From: Isoetes taiwanensis
Taxonomy: Eukaryota; Streptophyta; Lycopodiopsida; Isoetales; Isoetaceae
Direction of reading: 5' to 3'
DNA: 64,000 nt
NCBI GenBank assembly: GCA_021234155.1
Contig: JAJEKV010000011.1
Span: 5,969,132-6,033,131 of the forward strand
Shown here: piece by piece, positions 1-12,182 of the stretch
Position numbering within the stretch: the stretch's first letter is position 1
Layout: every line of letters starts with the position of its first letter
Notes under the pieces: model-generated
What the model was told of the DNA's origin: nothing
What the model saw: the letters and a program-made list of their open reading frames with translations, nothing else
Database searches by the model: none
Translations under genes and position numbers: made by a program

Positions 1-258
1 TTAATGTTGTTCATCCTTCACATGATTAAACCAGGTCTGTTGCATCGATTATTTTTTGCAGAGAAGCTTCTACATTTTATTTAGATTAGAATGCAGGGAA
101 CTGGAACGACATGCACTATTTTCTCAAATTTTCTGCTTCATAGATAGCATACAAAATTATATTTTGTTTGATTTCGATTGTGTCCAATTTTGGAATTGGT
201 TGTGGGTTCACAACTGTTATTGCAGATGGCAGCATGTTAGCTGGATTAAGACAGTGGG
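1..258. other. Left flank, no gene recognised
   Basis: AT-rich DNA with two acceptor-like TTTTGCAG/ATTGCAG sites (near 59 and 225). No frame stays open across the transposon insertion point at 264 when this flank is joined to the right flank at 7577, so I see no interrupted host exon here. Confidence 0.4.
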
Positions 259-264
259 CCTAAG

Positions 265-290
265 GATGTTTTTTTAATCGAGGTGTACAA
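265..290 (+). repeat. Left terminal inverted repeat
   Basis: A 26-bp repeat with a run of seven T then AATCGAGGTGTACAA. It is paired with 7545-7570 and directly preceded by target duplication CCTAAG. Confidence 0.9.
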
Positions 291-595
291 TTGAGCACGT
301 CACATGATGTCACGACATGGGGTGCTGATCGGGTGCTGATTACCCTTCTACTGCCCTTCACATGCCCTTCACCCAATTTCCCTCACCCGCCAAATTTTCA
401 CCCGCCATGGATCCGAGCTTCCGGAACGGTTGATCATCAATTTCTTGCTGAGGTGCGGTCGATTTGCTAGCCATGTCATCAATCCCGATTATGCTGGTGC
501 TTGATTCCTTTTTCGAATTTGGAATTGGCGGCCTTATTTTCCTATTTCTTGTTTCGAATTGCTTTCTGATTCTTTTCAGATGTTTTCAAACTCGG

Positions 596-3500
596 ATGGA
601 TTGGGAAGGCGCTTTTATTTCTTCCATTTCAAAGCTTGGCTCTAGCTTTGATCCTAAAGATCTGCTATCCAGTTTGCACTATCTTCAAGAACAATCTCAG
701 CAGTTTCTGCAGTTATGTTCTCGCATAGCAGGAACAATTCATTTTGACAGGCCTACTGCTGATGCGCATTCGGAAGAAATTGTTGGAGAATATGAAGGAA
801 ACATTCATCTCCATGGCATGCAAGGTTTGCATGCCCAATTCATTAATGTCTTATACTATTTTTCTAATGTGCTTGCTTTATTCTCACTTTTCAGATGCTT
901 TTGAGGTTCATAGAACAGTGGATCCCACAGAAATACAGTTCAAAGGAAATGAACCTTATGACTTTAATTGGGCAGAAGATGATCTTCATTATTTTGGTGC
1001 TGATTATGCATATAATGTAGGTGCTTCAAAAGAAAATACAAACACTCAATCCGTTACTGGTATGGAGTTCTTTTCTATTGTTTGCTTGAATTCATATTGA
1101 AGAAGAATAGACTTCATAATCTTCTTTTTATTTTTTGCTTTGCCATTGTGCAGAATGTGAGCTTCAAGTCCAACATGAGCAGGTGCAAAGCACTCTTGAA
1201 ACAGGTTAGTTGGCTTTTTCTTGAACGTCATGCTATCTGGTATAATATTCTAAATCAGTGTTACTTGTATATATCATGCAGATCAGCATACTTCTTGCAA
1301 AGAAGATTTACTGACAGTCTATAGGAATATCAATGCACTTAAAAGAAAACAACAAAGAGCACGAAAGAGGGCAAGGGAAGCTGATGCAGAATCTGAGAGT
1401 ATCAAGTATCAAAAACCATTGTCAGAAATGAGAAACCATAATGGATTGACTAAAAGAAGAAAACAACAATTGTCTAAGAAGATTGCTAACTATGCTAATG
1501 AGGTATGTCATAGGAACTCAGAAAAAGATAGGAAAGAGGTGCTTGAGTGGTGTTTGCTAAGTCGTTACCGTTAGTGGGAAGTTTTAAAATTAAAGGAAGT
1601 AGCAACAATGACTCAGATAGTAGATAATTTGAGGAATTCCTTGTCCAAACATAAGCTTGATAGATCCACAGATGTGCTTAGAGCAAGGAACTCTGCCATA
1701 GTGTTTGCTGTTGACAGTGGGACAAACTGCTTGGGAACTTCCAAATGTTTGAACTTAAATAGAAGGTATGTGGCAACAACAGTACGTAGGAGAGTAGCAG
1801 CTGAAATTGGAGATGGACCCTGGTCAATGTTCAAGAGGAAAAGCAGGTTTGATAAGCTTAGCAGGAAGGAACAAGCAGTAGTTACAGATTTCTGGACAAT
1901 TCACTCTCGAGTTTCACCATGCAAGAAGCATGTGATAAAGATTTGGGAAGCCCCAGGTAAAAAGTACCTGCATCCTCTACATTTTTTGGAAGAAACTGAG
2001 GTGTGTGATTTGATTTGCTAGTTGCTTTGTTATTGCTTAAAAAGGTATTGCTTTCCATGCATTGAAGCCTCCATTTGTGAGGAAAGTGAAGGACAGGGAA
2101 ACATGTTGTTGTGTGTACCACATGAGACTAGACTTGGTTAGACAAGCACTGAACAAGATAAGGTTAGATGCAAAAATCCATGGTGCTGAATGCACTTGTA
2201 CATGTGTTGTATGTGGTCCTGGACCAACATGTCAAGCACGTGATATGACATATAAATCTACAAGCGACATGTGGAGGTCATTGGTTTGTACTAAAGATAT
2301 TGCAGATGAGTGGCATGACCAGAAATGCCTGCTATTGTCATGTCAGAATTGTGGCCCATCAAATTTACCCGTGTGTCCAAAAGAACTAAGCAGGGGTTTA
2401 AGGCACATGATTGACTGGAAGACTTTTGATACAGTGAGTGTCTTTTATGCCTTTTTTATGTTTGAAATGTTAATTGCTTACCTATTTTTCTTTTGCAGGT
2501 TTATGAATCATTAAATGAACCTGATGGCAAAGGTGGTTTCATAGTGACACCAAAACCTGTTATGAAGCTTGTGTAAAAGTCAACTTCAACAGCAGATGTT
2601 TTAACAAATGCCAAGCAAGTCTTGAAAGAGTTCATCCCCCATAACTATGAGGCTAGGTGGCAGGCTACACAGTTTAGGCAGTGCTTAGCCACTTTTTCCA
2701 GAGACACCATAGTGTCAGTTATTGACTTTGCTGAGAACTACACATTCAAGATACAGCAGGAGATTCAAAGTTTACATTGGAGAAATGACCAATGCACCAT
2801 ATTGGTGCACATATCATACAGGCATGCTACTCCAGAAGAGGTTGTGGCTGAGGACGAGAAATTTGATTGTAGCACTGAAAGACATATTATCAAAGAGACA
2901 CATTTTTATATTTCAGATGATAGAGAGCATGACACTTTGTTTGTGCAACATTGCCTTAAGAAGCATGCTGATCTACTAGCCAGCAAAGGTTTTAAATATA
3001 ACAATCATGTTATGTGGTCTGATGGATGTGCCGTCAATTCAAAGGTGCAAGAACTTTTTTCTTTCTTGGCAGATTTTATAAAAATATGGGGATTCCTATC
3101 GATTGGAACTATTTTGGTTCTTACCATGGAAAAGGTACATACCAGCTTAATGAATATTAATATTCTTGTTTGAACAACACCAACTTATTGGGCATGTTTA
3201 TTATGTAGGTGAGCATGATGGTGCTGGTGCTGTTCTAAAGAGAGTACTCACTCATGAGATGTTAAAAAGAAATTCTAAACCATTAAGAGACACTCATGAT
3301 GTTGTTATGTTCTGTAGAGAACACTTCAAAGATTCTGAGAAACGCAGGTACTGAAACTGTGTAATGGTGCTCACTTGGTGCTGATTTAGTGCTGTTCTTT
3401 TTAAAATAGCTTCTTGTTTTCTATTTTGACAGATATTTTTGGGAAATTGGAAAATATGAAGTTTGCAGAGATGAGATGTTTGCATGTGCAACACTTACAG

Positions 3501-4375
3501 GGTCAAGTAAGTTCCATAGCATCAGACCAGTGAATTGCAAGGATCCCACCCAGGTTGCACATATGAATTATTCATGCTTTTGCCACTACTGCTGGCTGGG
3601 TAAGTACAGTAAATGCATGAACAAAGACAGGATAGGCACTTGGATTTTTTCAGAATTAAGGCCAGGTGTTGATGAAGAGGAACCTGTAGATGGGCCAGTG
3701 TATGAAGGGGATGCAGAATGGAAATCAGATATCATAGATGTTGGAGAGAACTTTGCAGCGGTTGCTCCAGCAGATAACAAGGAGAAAGTGGATTTCTATA
3801 TCTTGAGATGTACAGAAGTTAAACATGTAATTGAGAAGGCTTACAAAGATCCTTGGGGCCAAAAGTTTGGAAGGAGGGAGGTGGTTGTGACTGGTAAGTT
3901 TTATAATATATAGAACAGAGCAGAGGTTTGAACCAGATTGTAGTGTGTACAGCCATTTAGTAGTGGCATGTAATTTTGACATGAAAGACTTAGGTGGCAA
4001 CATTTTTGAGTTGGAACTGATGTGCATGAACACATTCTTGAAAGTCTACAAACACAATCTACTGTCCTTGCTCAATGTGATGTTGCAAGCAACAGTAAGC
4101 CAGAACCAAAGAGCAAGCAACAGTTAGTTAGCAAGTCAGGAGGCAGAAAAGAGGAGGCAAGCAGCAGTAAGCCAGCATCAAAGAAGCAAGGAGCACCGAA
4201 GTCAGTGAAGTTAGTGAACAAGAAAAGACCAAAGAAGCAAGGACCAAAAAAGTCAGGGTGTGGAAAAAAGCAGGAGGCAAGCAGCTCATTGACCAAGCAG
4301 AAAACAGGAAGAAAACAAGGTGACATTGGAGAAAAAAAACCTGCAAATAGCAAAAAACAAAACACCAGAAAATAA
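596..4375 (+). pseudogene. DDE-type transposase-like gene, spliced, with several lesions
   Basis: Probable transposase of the enclosing element. Exons I can follow: 596-824/825, 894-1059, 1154-1204 and 1282 to about 2000, then blocks to 4375, joined by GT-AG introns. The N-terminal part is acidic then Lys/Arg-rich (1340-1480). A Cys-rich segment (CTCTCVVCGPGPTC, then CQNCGPSNLPVC) lies at 2200-2380. The catalytic-type region reads DFAENYTFKIQQEIQS (about 2727), SDGCA followed in another frame by QFKGA (about 3020) and HGKG..DGAGAVLKR (3128-3245). I know this motif series from transposon proteins of invertebrates and plants. The C-terminus is a Lys/Ser-rich basic tail (4080-4372). Lesions: in-frame TAG at about 1573, in-frame TAA at about 2575, a 1-nt loss inside the SDGCA/QFK motif, and a short AT expansion with frameshift near 3905. 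Transposase identity comes from motifs and context only. Confidence 0.68.
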
Positions 4376-4860
4376 CAGCAAGAAATACTATTCATTCATT
4401 CACATTGACTCACAATTCAATCACTCATAGAACTTAAACTTCAAGTGAATGAAACTTGAAAGCATGTAAATTTAAAAGCATGAAAACAGCAATGCAATTT
4501 TGATTATAAACTTGACAGTGAGCAGGAAATATGAATGATGGTGAACTTATTATCTTATTGCAACAATTCAAAGTAGAAACTTCTAAATTACAACAATTGA
4601 AATTAAAAACTCAAATTGCAATTGCAATTCAATACTCAAATTTGCAATTCAATACTCAATTCAATACTCAATACTCAATACCAGTTAATTCAATACTCTA
4701 ATTACAATTGCAATTCAATACTCCAATTGCAAACTCAAAATTGCAAAAGTTTAATATATTATCGAATACAAAAAAGGTTAGATACACAAAATTTCTTCCA
4801 TTACACGAGTTTTCTAGAGATTACATAATTTTCAAAATTTCTAAGTTCATAAACATCAGA
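4376..4860. repeat. AT-rich spacer with simple repeat between the convergent genes
   Basis: The stretch between the two gene tails. About 4610-4735 is a degenerate simple repeat built on CAATTCAATACTC and AATTGCAATTGC. No coding frame is convincing. Confidence 0.6.
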
Positions 4861-7235
4861 TCATTTCTTTTCTTTCTTGACTCTCCTGGCCAAGTACCTC
4901 TCCACTGCATTTCCTTCTTCTTCTTCACCTATGTCATCTGACTCATTGGACACCTCACTAGCATGAACTCTAGCAGCAATGGCTGGACTGTCAAGCACAA
5001 CCTTAGGCAATTGAACACTATCCAGTGCTTCCTGCAACACTGAAATTAAGGACAGTATTAATGCAATTGAACTGAATTCCTTAATTGAAATTGCAAAACT
5101 TACATGCTGCTGATTTATCTTCTAGGTTGACATCAAGTTTTTTCCTGGAAGGGGGGGTAGCACCTGCCAAGAAAGGAATTCATGTTCAGATAAATTCAGC
5201 ATGCAAATACCATAGATCTAATAAGACATCCTTACCTTTTGAAGTACTATGCAATGGACTGCCATCTTCTGCCATAAAAGAACAAATAATCAGCAAAATG
5301 TGGAAGAGTTCAGATACAATTTAATCATTCCAATTAGATAACATAACTTCAGTATTCAAGCCCAGGAGTTCATCACGTAAGAACTTTACATTCTCCTGAC
5401 CTGTGCTAAACTTGGGCAATTTTGTAATGTTGGGACTTTTTGACAGCTTATAATTCTCAGAATCTGCAATGCAAAACAGCAGACAAGACATCAGTAAAAG
5501 CAAAAAAACATAGAAACAGCACCTTTAAAGCACTTACAGTCAATGTCCTTAGCCTTCTTCAGAGCACTCCTTGTCATCCTCTTTCTCATTTTTCTTGCGG
5601 TGTATTTCGCTTCAGATTCGGATTCTCGAAGATTGCTCAACATTCTTCTTCCTTTTCATTATGTTGAATTCCTCGATTCTTCAAATAGGCTCTTCTTCAG
5701 CAGATTCTTCAGCATTTTCTTCAGCAGCCTCTTCTTCAACATCAATAATATTCTTCTGTTCACTCACATGGCCGAGCTCGACCAGAAGTGAATGTGGCAT
5801 AGATTCACCACAACCAGAAACAATACAATGCATGGGCTCAAGCACAGCAGAAAAACAAAAAACATGAAATTTATGTGTGCACTTCAGCTCAATGTGCATA
5901 GCATATTCATCACTGAAGGAAAAACCACATATCTGACAAGTGCCAGCAGAGCTAAAAGAAAAATTGTAAATACGCATTGTGATGTTAATGGGGTTTACCT
6001 TCTTGTTCTGCAGTGAAGAAATCTGGGCTGCTCTTGCATGCCACAATTCCATGGCTTGCTCATATGATTTTATATCATTCTTTGTCATCTTGATCTGTTC
6101 TTTTATGTTCTTGAATCTGTCCTTTCCCATAGAAGAGAGTGTCTTGTCCAGTAAGCCTACCAGCACATCTTCCTCACACTTCATAACAGCTGCAGTCCTT
6201 TGCATTTCTGGATCATCAGCAAATGTTAATGTCATGTCCATTCTAGTCTTCCTTTTTTCTTCTATGGCATCAGCCAAACTGTTGCAAGATGCCTTGGCTG
6301 TAGCCATGCTGCCCTCTAACCTAAGAGCATCATTTTCCAAATTGCAAAGCTTCCCTTCTGCTTCAAACTTCATTTCCTCCAATTTCTTAACATGTGCAAG
6401 AACACTCTGTATGTTCATGTCGAAAGCATTCAGAGGTGTCCTTTTGGCCTTCTTCTTCAAGGAGTCCTGGTAGGCATCGGCAGGAAAGGAGGCCCAATTG
6501 ACTCTAAACTCCTTCTTCCGAGCCAATGCAGCTGCTGTATGCTGCCAAGCAAATGCCCGAGCAAATTGAGTTCGCACCTCATTATTCGGCAACTTCTTTT
6601 GGGGTAAAAGCATGTTAGGGTGTCCCTTAAAAAGTATTATTTAGTGACCAAAAAAGTACCTAAAAAGGTAGCCAGGACTGGGTACTGGGTACCTATGTAA
6701 TATTGCAGTAAAAGGTATGTTTTAGAACTTTTATATATATTTTGGTCTCCGATAGCATTATCTTTATCTTAACTTTGTATATTAACACATCCTTGACTTT
6801 TATTTTGGATTTTTGTATTAGTTTTAATAAAAAGAAAAATGAGAAAGTACCCAGTTCTGAAGTACCTAGTGTATGTGCTTTTGCAGGTTCCAAAAGTGGT
6901 ACACCCTAACATGCTTTTACCCTTTGATAAACTTTCGCCACAAGATCCAATAATTCCTGCTTAAAGCTGTGTTTAATCTCCTTCACATTGATCTTCCCGT
7001 TATGAAGCGGAACTTTCCATACGGATAAGAAGTCGGATTCAGGGACTTCTTCTGCCTTGATCTGCTTCGGCTTTCTGCCAGAAGAGGGTAAATCTTGGAA
7101 TTTTTCGAATTCAAATTCTGTTCTGGCAAATACCTACAACAAAGATCACATGAATTAGAAAAGGATAACGAAATAGAAAGAAAAAAAAAACCAAACTTGC
7201 AGGCCGCAGCTCACCTTACGACCTCCGGAATCCAT
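4861..7235 (-). pseudogene. Coiled-coil / RING-like protein of the transposon, split by a MITE
   Basis: Second gene of the transposon, read leftward. A start ATG at 7235 begins MDSGGRK, which ends at a GT donor (7214). The next exon (about 7134-6923) runs into the MITE at 6602-6922. Beyond the MITE the same frame resumes at 6601 and continues to a TGA near 5681. The long middle part (about 6500-6000) is charged and helical, probably coiled coil. Near 5935-5800 is CQICGFSFSDEYAMHIELKC followed by HKFHVFC and paired cysteines, a RING-like zinc-ligand pattern, then a Glu-rich tail. Further exons down to 4861 look usable (ending ARRVKKEKK, TGA), but the frame is lost around 5640-5690. Such a protein could be a ubiquitin-ligase-like or DNA-binding helper. 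That role is inference from the ligand pattern. Confidence 0.62.
6602..6922. mobile_element. MITE, 321 bp, 4-bp target duplication TTTG
   Basis: Perfect 22-bp inverted termini starting GGGTAAAAGCATGTTAGGG lie at 6602-6623 and 6901-6922. TTTG flanks both sides (6598-6601 and 6923-6926). Removing the insert and one TTTG restores the reading frame of the - strand gene across the site, so it jumped into an exon. A second copy of the family is at 31088-31409. It encodes nothing, and the autonomous partner is unknown. Confidence 0.9.
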
Positions 7236-7544
7236 CGGCTTTGAGCAAGCAAGCAAGCAAGGAATCGATCAAGCAAGGAATCGGCTTCGAGCAAGCAAGG
7301 AGGCGGTTTGGAATTCGAAATGTAATGACCAGTTCGAATGATTATCTGCATGTTCGATCATTTCGCGCGCAGAAATCGAAGCTCTGCTACAGCCCTGCAC
7401 CAGACCGTACCTGACACTTCAGACTGGCCGTAGCAAAACTTCAATACGCCCATCCTGACACACTTCAAAACTTCAACACGCCCGTCTCGTAAGCGAACCA
7501 GCACCAAAATATAGGTGCTGATGACGTGCTGAAATTTCGCGTTT

Positions 7545-7570
7545 TTGTACACCTCAATTAAAAAAACACC
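7545..7570 (-). repeat. Right terminal inverted repeat
   Basis: Reverse complement of the left terminus with two mismatches, followed by the target duplication CCTAAG at 7571-7576. Confidence 0.9.
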
Positions 7571-7576
7571 CCTAAG

Positions 7577-10500
7577 CTATTAGGATTTTTATGGACAACA
7601 AAACTCCACAGCATGGATGCGCTATGGCTGTCTAATCTAAAAGAAGCATGGGGCAGTTCTTCAACTGGAGTCAGAGCAACTATTTTTGCCATATATTCTC
7701 GGTTCTTATCTTCTTCAATTGCTGCTAGATGTTTTTGTATAAGCGTGATCTTCAGGCAGCAGGTAGGTGTAACATGATTGTACAAATTTTCTCTTTCAGC
7801 TGGAGATTGTCTTATTTTCGTTTATCTCTATTATAATACTAATGACTTATAACAGAAATGACATGTTGGGCAGAAAATCATCAAAGCTTAAACATTGTCA
7901 AGCTTTTGTCAGCCATGAAAACAATGTGGAGATCATGACAATCGTAATGAAAATATTCCTCTAGAGTTTAACTTTAAAGGATTGGTTCTTATGCCAGCAT
8001 GCCTGACATATAGTATATTGCCAGATGTTGTATTGGCAGCTCTTACCTCCGCATGCTTTCATCTTGGCCTGTTGCACTGTATAAGAGCTGTGAAGATATA
8101 TGTGCAAACTTATTTGTAGCTTGAATAATGTACAGGTACTGGACTGTCTGATTGAGGTGGAGAGATCGGTTTCATTCCAGTCGCACAAGGTCACTATTTA
8201 TTAGATTGATCCTATGGTCCTTCCACAGACCTTGATAAGCTAAGGACTGCACATATTAGTCTCATTCTTTCCTGTTTCTATGCTGCAGAACATGCAGTGT
8301 TTTGGACTGGTGCCCTTTGAAAGCCTCCATCAATTTTAGATGAGACAAATATATGTATGTATAGTATGCTGCATACCTGACCACATGAATTATTAAATGT
8401 ATTTTTATTGAATGCTGACACAAAGGCTATACATATATTTAGATTTCACATATTTGTGCAGTGCTTTTCTTTGAGCTATTTGTCTATTATTGCTACTTCC
8501 TTTAATATTTTATTCTATATCTAAAAACTTCAAGTAATTACAAGGCTATTGAATTTGCAGGCATTGCTTTCATCTATTGGTCTGTGTACACACACAAGCT
8601 TTCTTCTTAACATTCTACTCTCTTCAGTTTCTACTTGCAACTTTCCTTATAGGCATGGAGATCTTCTCAATCTCATATTCTGTTTCCAGCCATTTCTTAA
8701 ACAGAGTTTAGAATATTGTCCCAAAAGCCATGTAAAATAATGATTCTCATTTCAAAATCTTGCGTAGACTACAGAATACCCTCCCTATTGCTTTTAGGTA
8801 TGCATACGAGCACTAGAGCAAAGGCGAATCTGAAGGATGAAGAAGAAGAGTAACAAGAGGCAAGGATTAAGCTCCTTTCTTCTTCAGCTGGCATATGAAC
8901 AAAATAGGCCGTATTTCATATCTACCAGGCCTGACTAAAAGCTACGATGGAGTGGTGAAGACCATGCGACCTTCATCCAATATCATGTTAAAAAACATTT
9001 GGTGAGATGTCGCTATTCATAATTCATGTTTTTCAAGTTAAGCTCCAGTATGTTGTCCATTCTTTTACTAAGTTTCTTCTGTTCTGCTACAACGCAGGAT
9101 TTTTGTCAGGTGATTTAACAAATCGATTTCTTTGCTACGTGACGCCTAAGATGACATATCCATAGAGGCCAGTCTTAAGCCAACCTCTAAATGTCTCCTC
9201 TTTATTAAGGTGAATCCAAAATGTTCTTTATAAAAGCACTTAGAGCAGACCATGATGAAATAATGCAGATAGTAAGTACAACATACCTAGACTGACTACA
9301 AATGAGTAAATTATTATTGTTTAATATTAAATTGTAAATGCAGTGCAGTTACCAATGTTTCCTATGCTTATCTTATTGCTGAGCAGTAAGTTATTAAGGA
9401 ATTAGGGCACAAGAGAGGCACAAGACAACCACCTTAGTTGAGGGTGAGAACCTTGCATGTCATGGTGTGGACATATCTTTAAAGGCAATTCGTGAACAAC
9501 ATTCTCTTCATAATTCTCATTTTTCCATAATTTTATTAAATCCCTTGAGGATTCATGTTTGATTTTTGATCTATGTAGCAACTTAGTGTTATTTAATTGA
9601 TAAGGTTATGTAGTCCTTGTAGAAAAGCTGGCTTTGCATGTTCGATTGGAGCACACGTTTGCTTTCCGGAAAATATCGTTGTCTATACAATAGAGAGAAT
9701 ACGAATGTGAGGTCTCTCTCTTACTAACCTTAGTGTTAGATGCATGACAACTACATTTCTGTTTATGTTCTAAGCATATCTACCCATTGGCATTTAATTT
9801 CAAATGTATCTCTAGAGCAGAAGCAGAATCCAGAGCAGAAGCAGAATCCAGTATTATCCAAAACTTATGAACGAGAATGCTCCTCACGGTAAATTTAGCT
9901 TTCAATCTTAATTGTACTTGCAGGTCTCAAGGAAAGCAGATTTGTCAGTTTTGCTGCAGGGCCATTGAGTGCTCTAGAAGTTTCAACCAATTCTAAACCA
10001 CGTGACAAATAGTACGTGAGCTTATAAGAATCAATCATCAGAAAACATCTACTAAAGCCACTGATTCATTAAGGTGCAGTTCAAATTCTCAACAGTTCTA
10101 AACCATGTGGAAAATAGTACATGGGCCTACAAATCCATCATTTTATTCCACCATTTCAAAGGCTTTTGTAATACTATCATCAATCAATACAAATATATCT
10201 ATGTTCTTTCTAATTCAACATTGCTAAGACAAGCCATCATCTTTATGACATTGATTTCCCATAGGTATTCTTGCAAGATACTTTACCTTTGCATCAAGTT
10301 CCAATCTCTCTCTCCAGCAATTATATAGGATATAACATGATATCTGCAAAATCATTTTTCTAGGTTTTTGAAAATCAATTCTCCAATTTATAAGCATCTT
10401 ATGCCATTTTCTCCCTTTTCGATAACTTGACAATGAAGTTCCATTTTGTGTGTGCAAGTTCCATTTTGTGTGCGCAAAAACAATCAATAATGTTAATGGA

Positions 10501-10582
10501 CATAAGCTCATTTTCCATGTTGATATCCCTCTACAACTATCCTTATCGGACTCTCTAATGTAAAGGGAGAGTCTGATAATTA
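7577..10582. other. Gene-free stretch of about 3 kb
   Basis: One frame is open from about 7586 to 7765 and ends at a GT donor-like site, but neither it nor the short ORFs that follow resemble a known protein. A short direct duplication of AGAGCAGAAGCAGAATCC lies near 9816-9850. I see no RNA gene or element ends in the rest. Confidence 0.5.
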
Positions 10583-10608
10583 AGTTATCACTCCTAGGAG
10601 TGATAACT
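10583..10608. repeat. Perfect 26-bp palindrome
   Basis: AGTTATCACTCCT is followed immediately by its reverse complement, centred on CCTAGG at 10595/10596. Related AGTTATC units continue to about 10640, next to the foldback element. Confidence 0.85.
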
Positions 10609-10642
10609 AGTTATCAATCTAGGAGATAATTAGTTATCAGCC

Positions 10643-10861
10643 TGATAAGGTGGTTATACTTATCGGTCTTTGCCTTGGCTGATAACCAAAAATGTGTGGC
10701 CTCGGTGGTACGTCCTCGGCCAGATATTTGCACGTAAGGCCTCGGCCCGGTCTTCAGCCCTAGAGGGCCTCGGCCTTACGTGCAAATATCTGGCCTCAGA
10801 CCTACAACATCGATCACACATTTTTGGTTATCAGCCTCGGCCAGACCGATAACCTTATCTT
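10643..10861. mobile_element. Foldback element / MITE with nested inverted repeats
   Basis: The outer arms share GGCTGATAACCAAAAATGTG (left about 10677-10699, reversed at about 10813-10835) and flanking GATAAGG/TATCGGTC motifs. The inner arms 10718-10747 and 10766-10795 match at 28 of 30 positions, so the RNA would fold into one long hairpin with an 18-nt inner loop. No clear target duplication is visible. The GC content is well above that of the surroundings. Confidence 0.7.
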
Positions 10862-10865
10862 ACAA

Positions 10866-11075
10866 TTTTTTTACAAACATGCATATATTGCATCACTCAC
10901 ATCTAATAATTGCATTGACATTTCCCTACAACTATCCTTACAAAGTTTTTACAAACATGCATACATTAAACCAGTCACATCTAATAATTGCATAGAACTA
11001 CAATGCCCAACATTACCCCCATGTACATTGCATGAAACTACGATGCCAAACATTACCCCCATGTGGGTATGCACT
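10866..11075. repeat. Short direct repeats
   Basis: Two diverged copies of a ~79-bp unit (ACAAACATGCATA ... ATCTAATAATTGCAT) are followed by a doubled AACATTACCCCCATGT motif near 11000-11065. No gene. Confidence 0.6.
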
Positions 11076-11083
11076 CCCTTACC

Positions 11084-12172
11084 GAGGCCTTTTTTGGCTC
11101 CCGAATTCGGGGTATCCCACGGGGCAAATTCGCTTATTGGCAGTGAAATTCGCTTAAGCGAATTTCCTGCCGAAAAATTCCCTGCCGGCAGTGAAACCCG
11201 CTTAAGCGAATTTCACCTGCCAAGTGCAATTCGATTTCACCTGCCAAGTGCAATTTCACCTGCGGGCGTGCGGCGCGAGGCCTGAGACCCAAGGCGCCGC
11301 TTCCTCTCTGCCCTTTCCCTGTTCTGCATTGCCGATCATTGACGTTATTCGGCATATAGATTTTTCTGCTGACTATCTCCAGATTGAAAACCATTTTTTT
11401 TTTCCTTCTGATTTATCTCCAACCTCAATGATCCGTTCCCTCTTCCTCTTGATATGGGTACTTTGATTTCTTCAAAAATTTCGTTTTGTATTACAGGGAA
11501 AAGATCTGAGACGCGTTTGAATCCCTTCAAATTGATTCGACTCCTTCCTCAACTCGGTTTTATCTCTATTTTCTTCTCAGGTTAAGCCTTCACCAGATAC
11601 GGTTTCTGTAGAATGAACAGCCCATTTTTTGGCTCCAAGTAAGCATCAGATCTGGCTTAGGGTATAGCAATACAGATGGAGCAGGCGGCTATTGGGTTAT
11701 GGCAGAGATTGTCGCGCCGACAACCGGCTATTGGGTTGTGGCAGAAGATCGACTTCAAGAAGGAGTCGAATCGAACTGAGTTGAAGAATTTGAATGGTCT
11801 GATATTGAATCAGAATTGAGATGCCTTCTTTGGAAGCTGGAGCTTCCAAGCTTCAGAATGGGGTCTTGCAACAAGTGAATTTGCCATCAGGATTCTCAGA
11901 TGAAAATTTCGTGGCTCTTCTTTCAAATCAGGGCCAACAACGTCGACGCAGGTAAGAATCAGGGTTGAAAAGCGAATTTCAAATTTTTTCTCAAAATCAC
12001 CTGGCCAGGCGTCCTGACGGATTCAGACAGCAAGCTGACACCATCGAAATCTGAAATTCGCTTAAGCGAATTTCAAAAAAGTTGGATCTTTAAAGAATAT
12101 TCTTTTTTGAAATTCGCTTAAGCGAATTTCGGCCGCGCGATACCCCGATTTCGGGAGCCAAAAAAGGCACCG
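11084..12172. mobile_element. Non-autonomous Mutator-like element with 9-10-bp target duplication
   Basis: Inverted termini share CCTTTTTTGGCTCCCGAA then TCGGGGTATC (left 11088-11116, right about 12140-12167). CTCCCTTACC lies outside both ends (11074-11083 and 12173-12182), the duplication length typical of Mutator-like elements. The inside holds three perfect copies and one near copy of a 22-bp palindrome, a doubled CGGCTATTGGGTT segment near 11693 and 11722, and two short open frames (about 11675-11819 and 11821-11951, the second ending at a GTAAG donor). These could be captured host exons, but I do not recognise them. No transposase is present. Confidence 0.75.
11145..11166. repeat. 22-bp palindrome, copy 1
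   Basis: GAAATTCGCTT joined to its reverse complement. Perfect copies recur at 12053-12074 and 12109-12130, and an imperfect copy (AACCC in the left arm) is at 11193-11214. Confidence 0.9.
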
Positions 12173-12182
12173 CTCCCTTACC

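Larger units (their letters stand above)
265..7570 (+). mobile_element. DNA transposon with 26-bp TIRs and two convergent genes
   Basis: The ends are inverted copies of each other: GATGTTTTTTTAATCG... at 265-290 and, reversed, GGTGTTTTTTTAATTG... at 7545-7570, with 24 of 26 positions matching. The hexamer CCTAAG sits directly outside both ends (259-264 and 7571-7576), a 6-bp target-site duplication. Both subterminal zones also carry scattered GGTGCTGA-like motifs. Inside are a spliced transposase-like gene on + and a coiled-coil/RING-like gene on -, meeting tail to tail near 4.4-4.9 kb. A 6-bp duplication does not fit Tc1/mariner (TA), PIF/Harbinger (3 bp), hAT (8 bp) or Mutator (about 9 bp). 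I did not assign a superfamily. Several coding lesions show that this copy is dead. Confidence 0.88.

Noticed and set aside
4072-4395. Long - strand ORF rich in Phe/Leu/Cys
   Set aside because: It is the antisense shadow of the Lys/Ser-rich transposase tail.
5952-5998. GT...AG segment of 47 nt inside the RING-like gene
   Set aside because: Too short for a plant intron; removing it breaks the frame, while reading through keeps it open into the zinc-ligand region.
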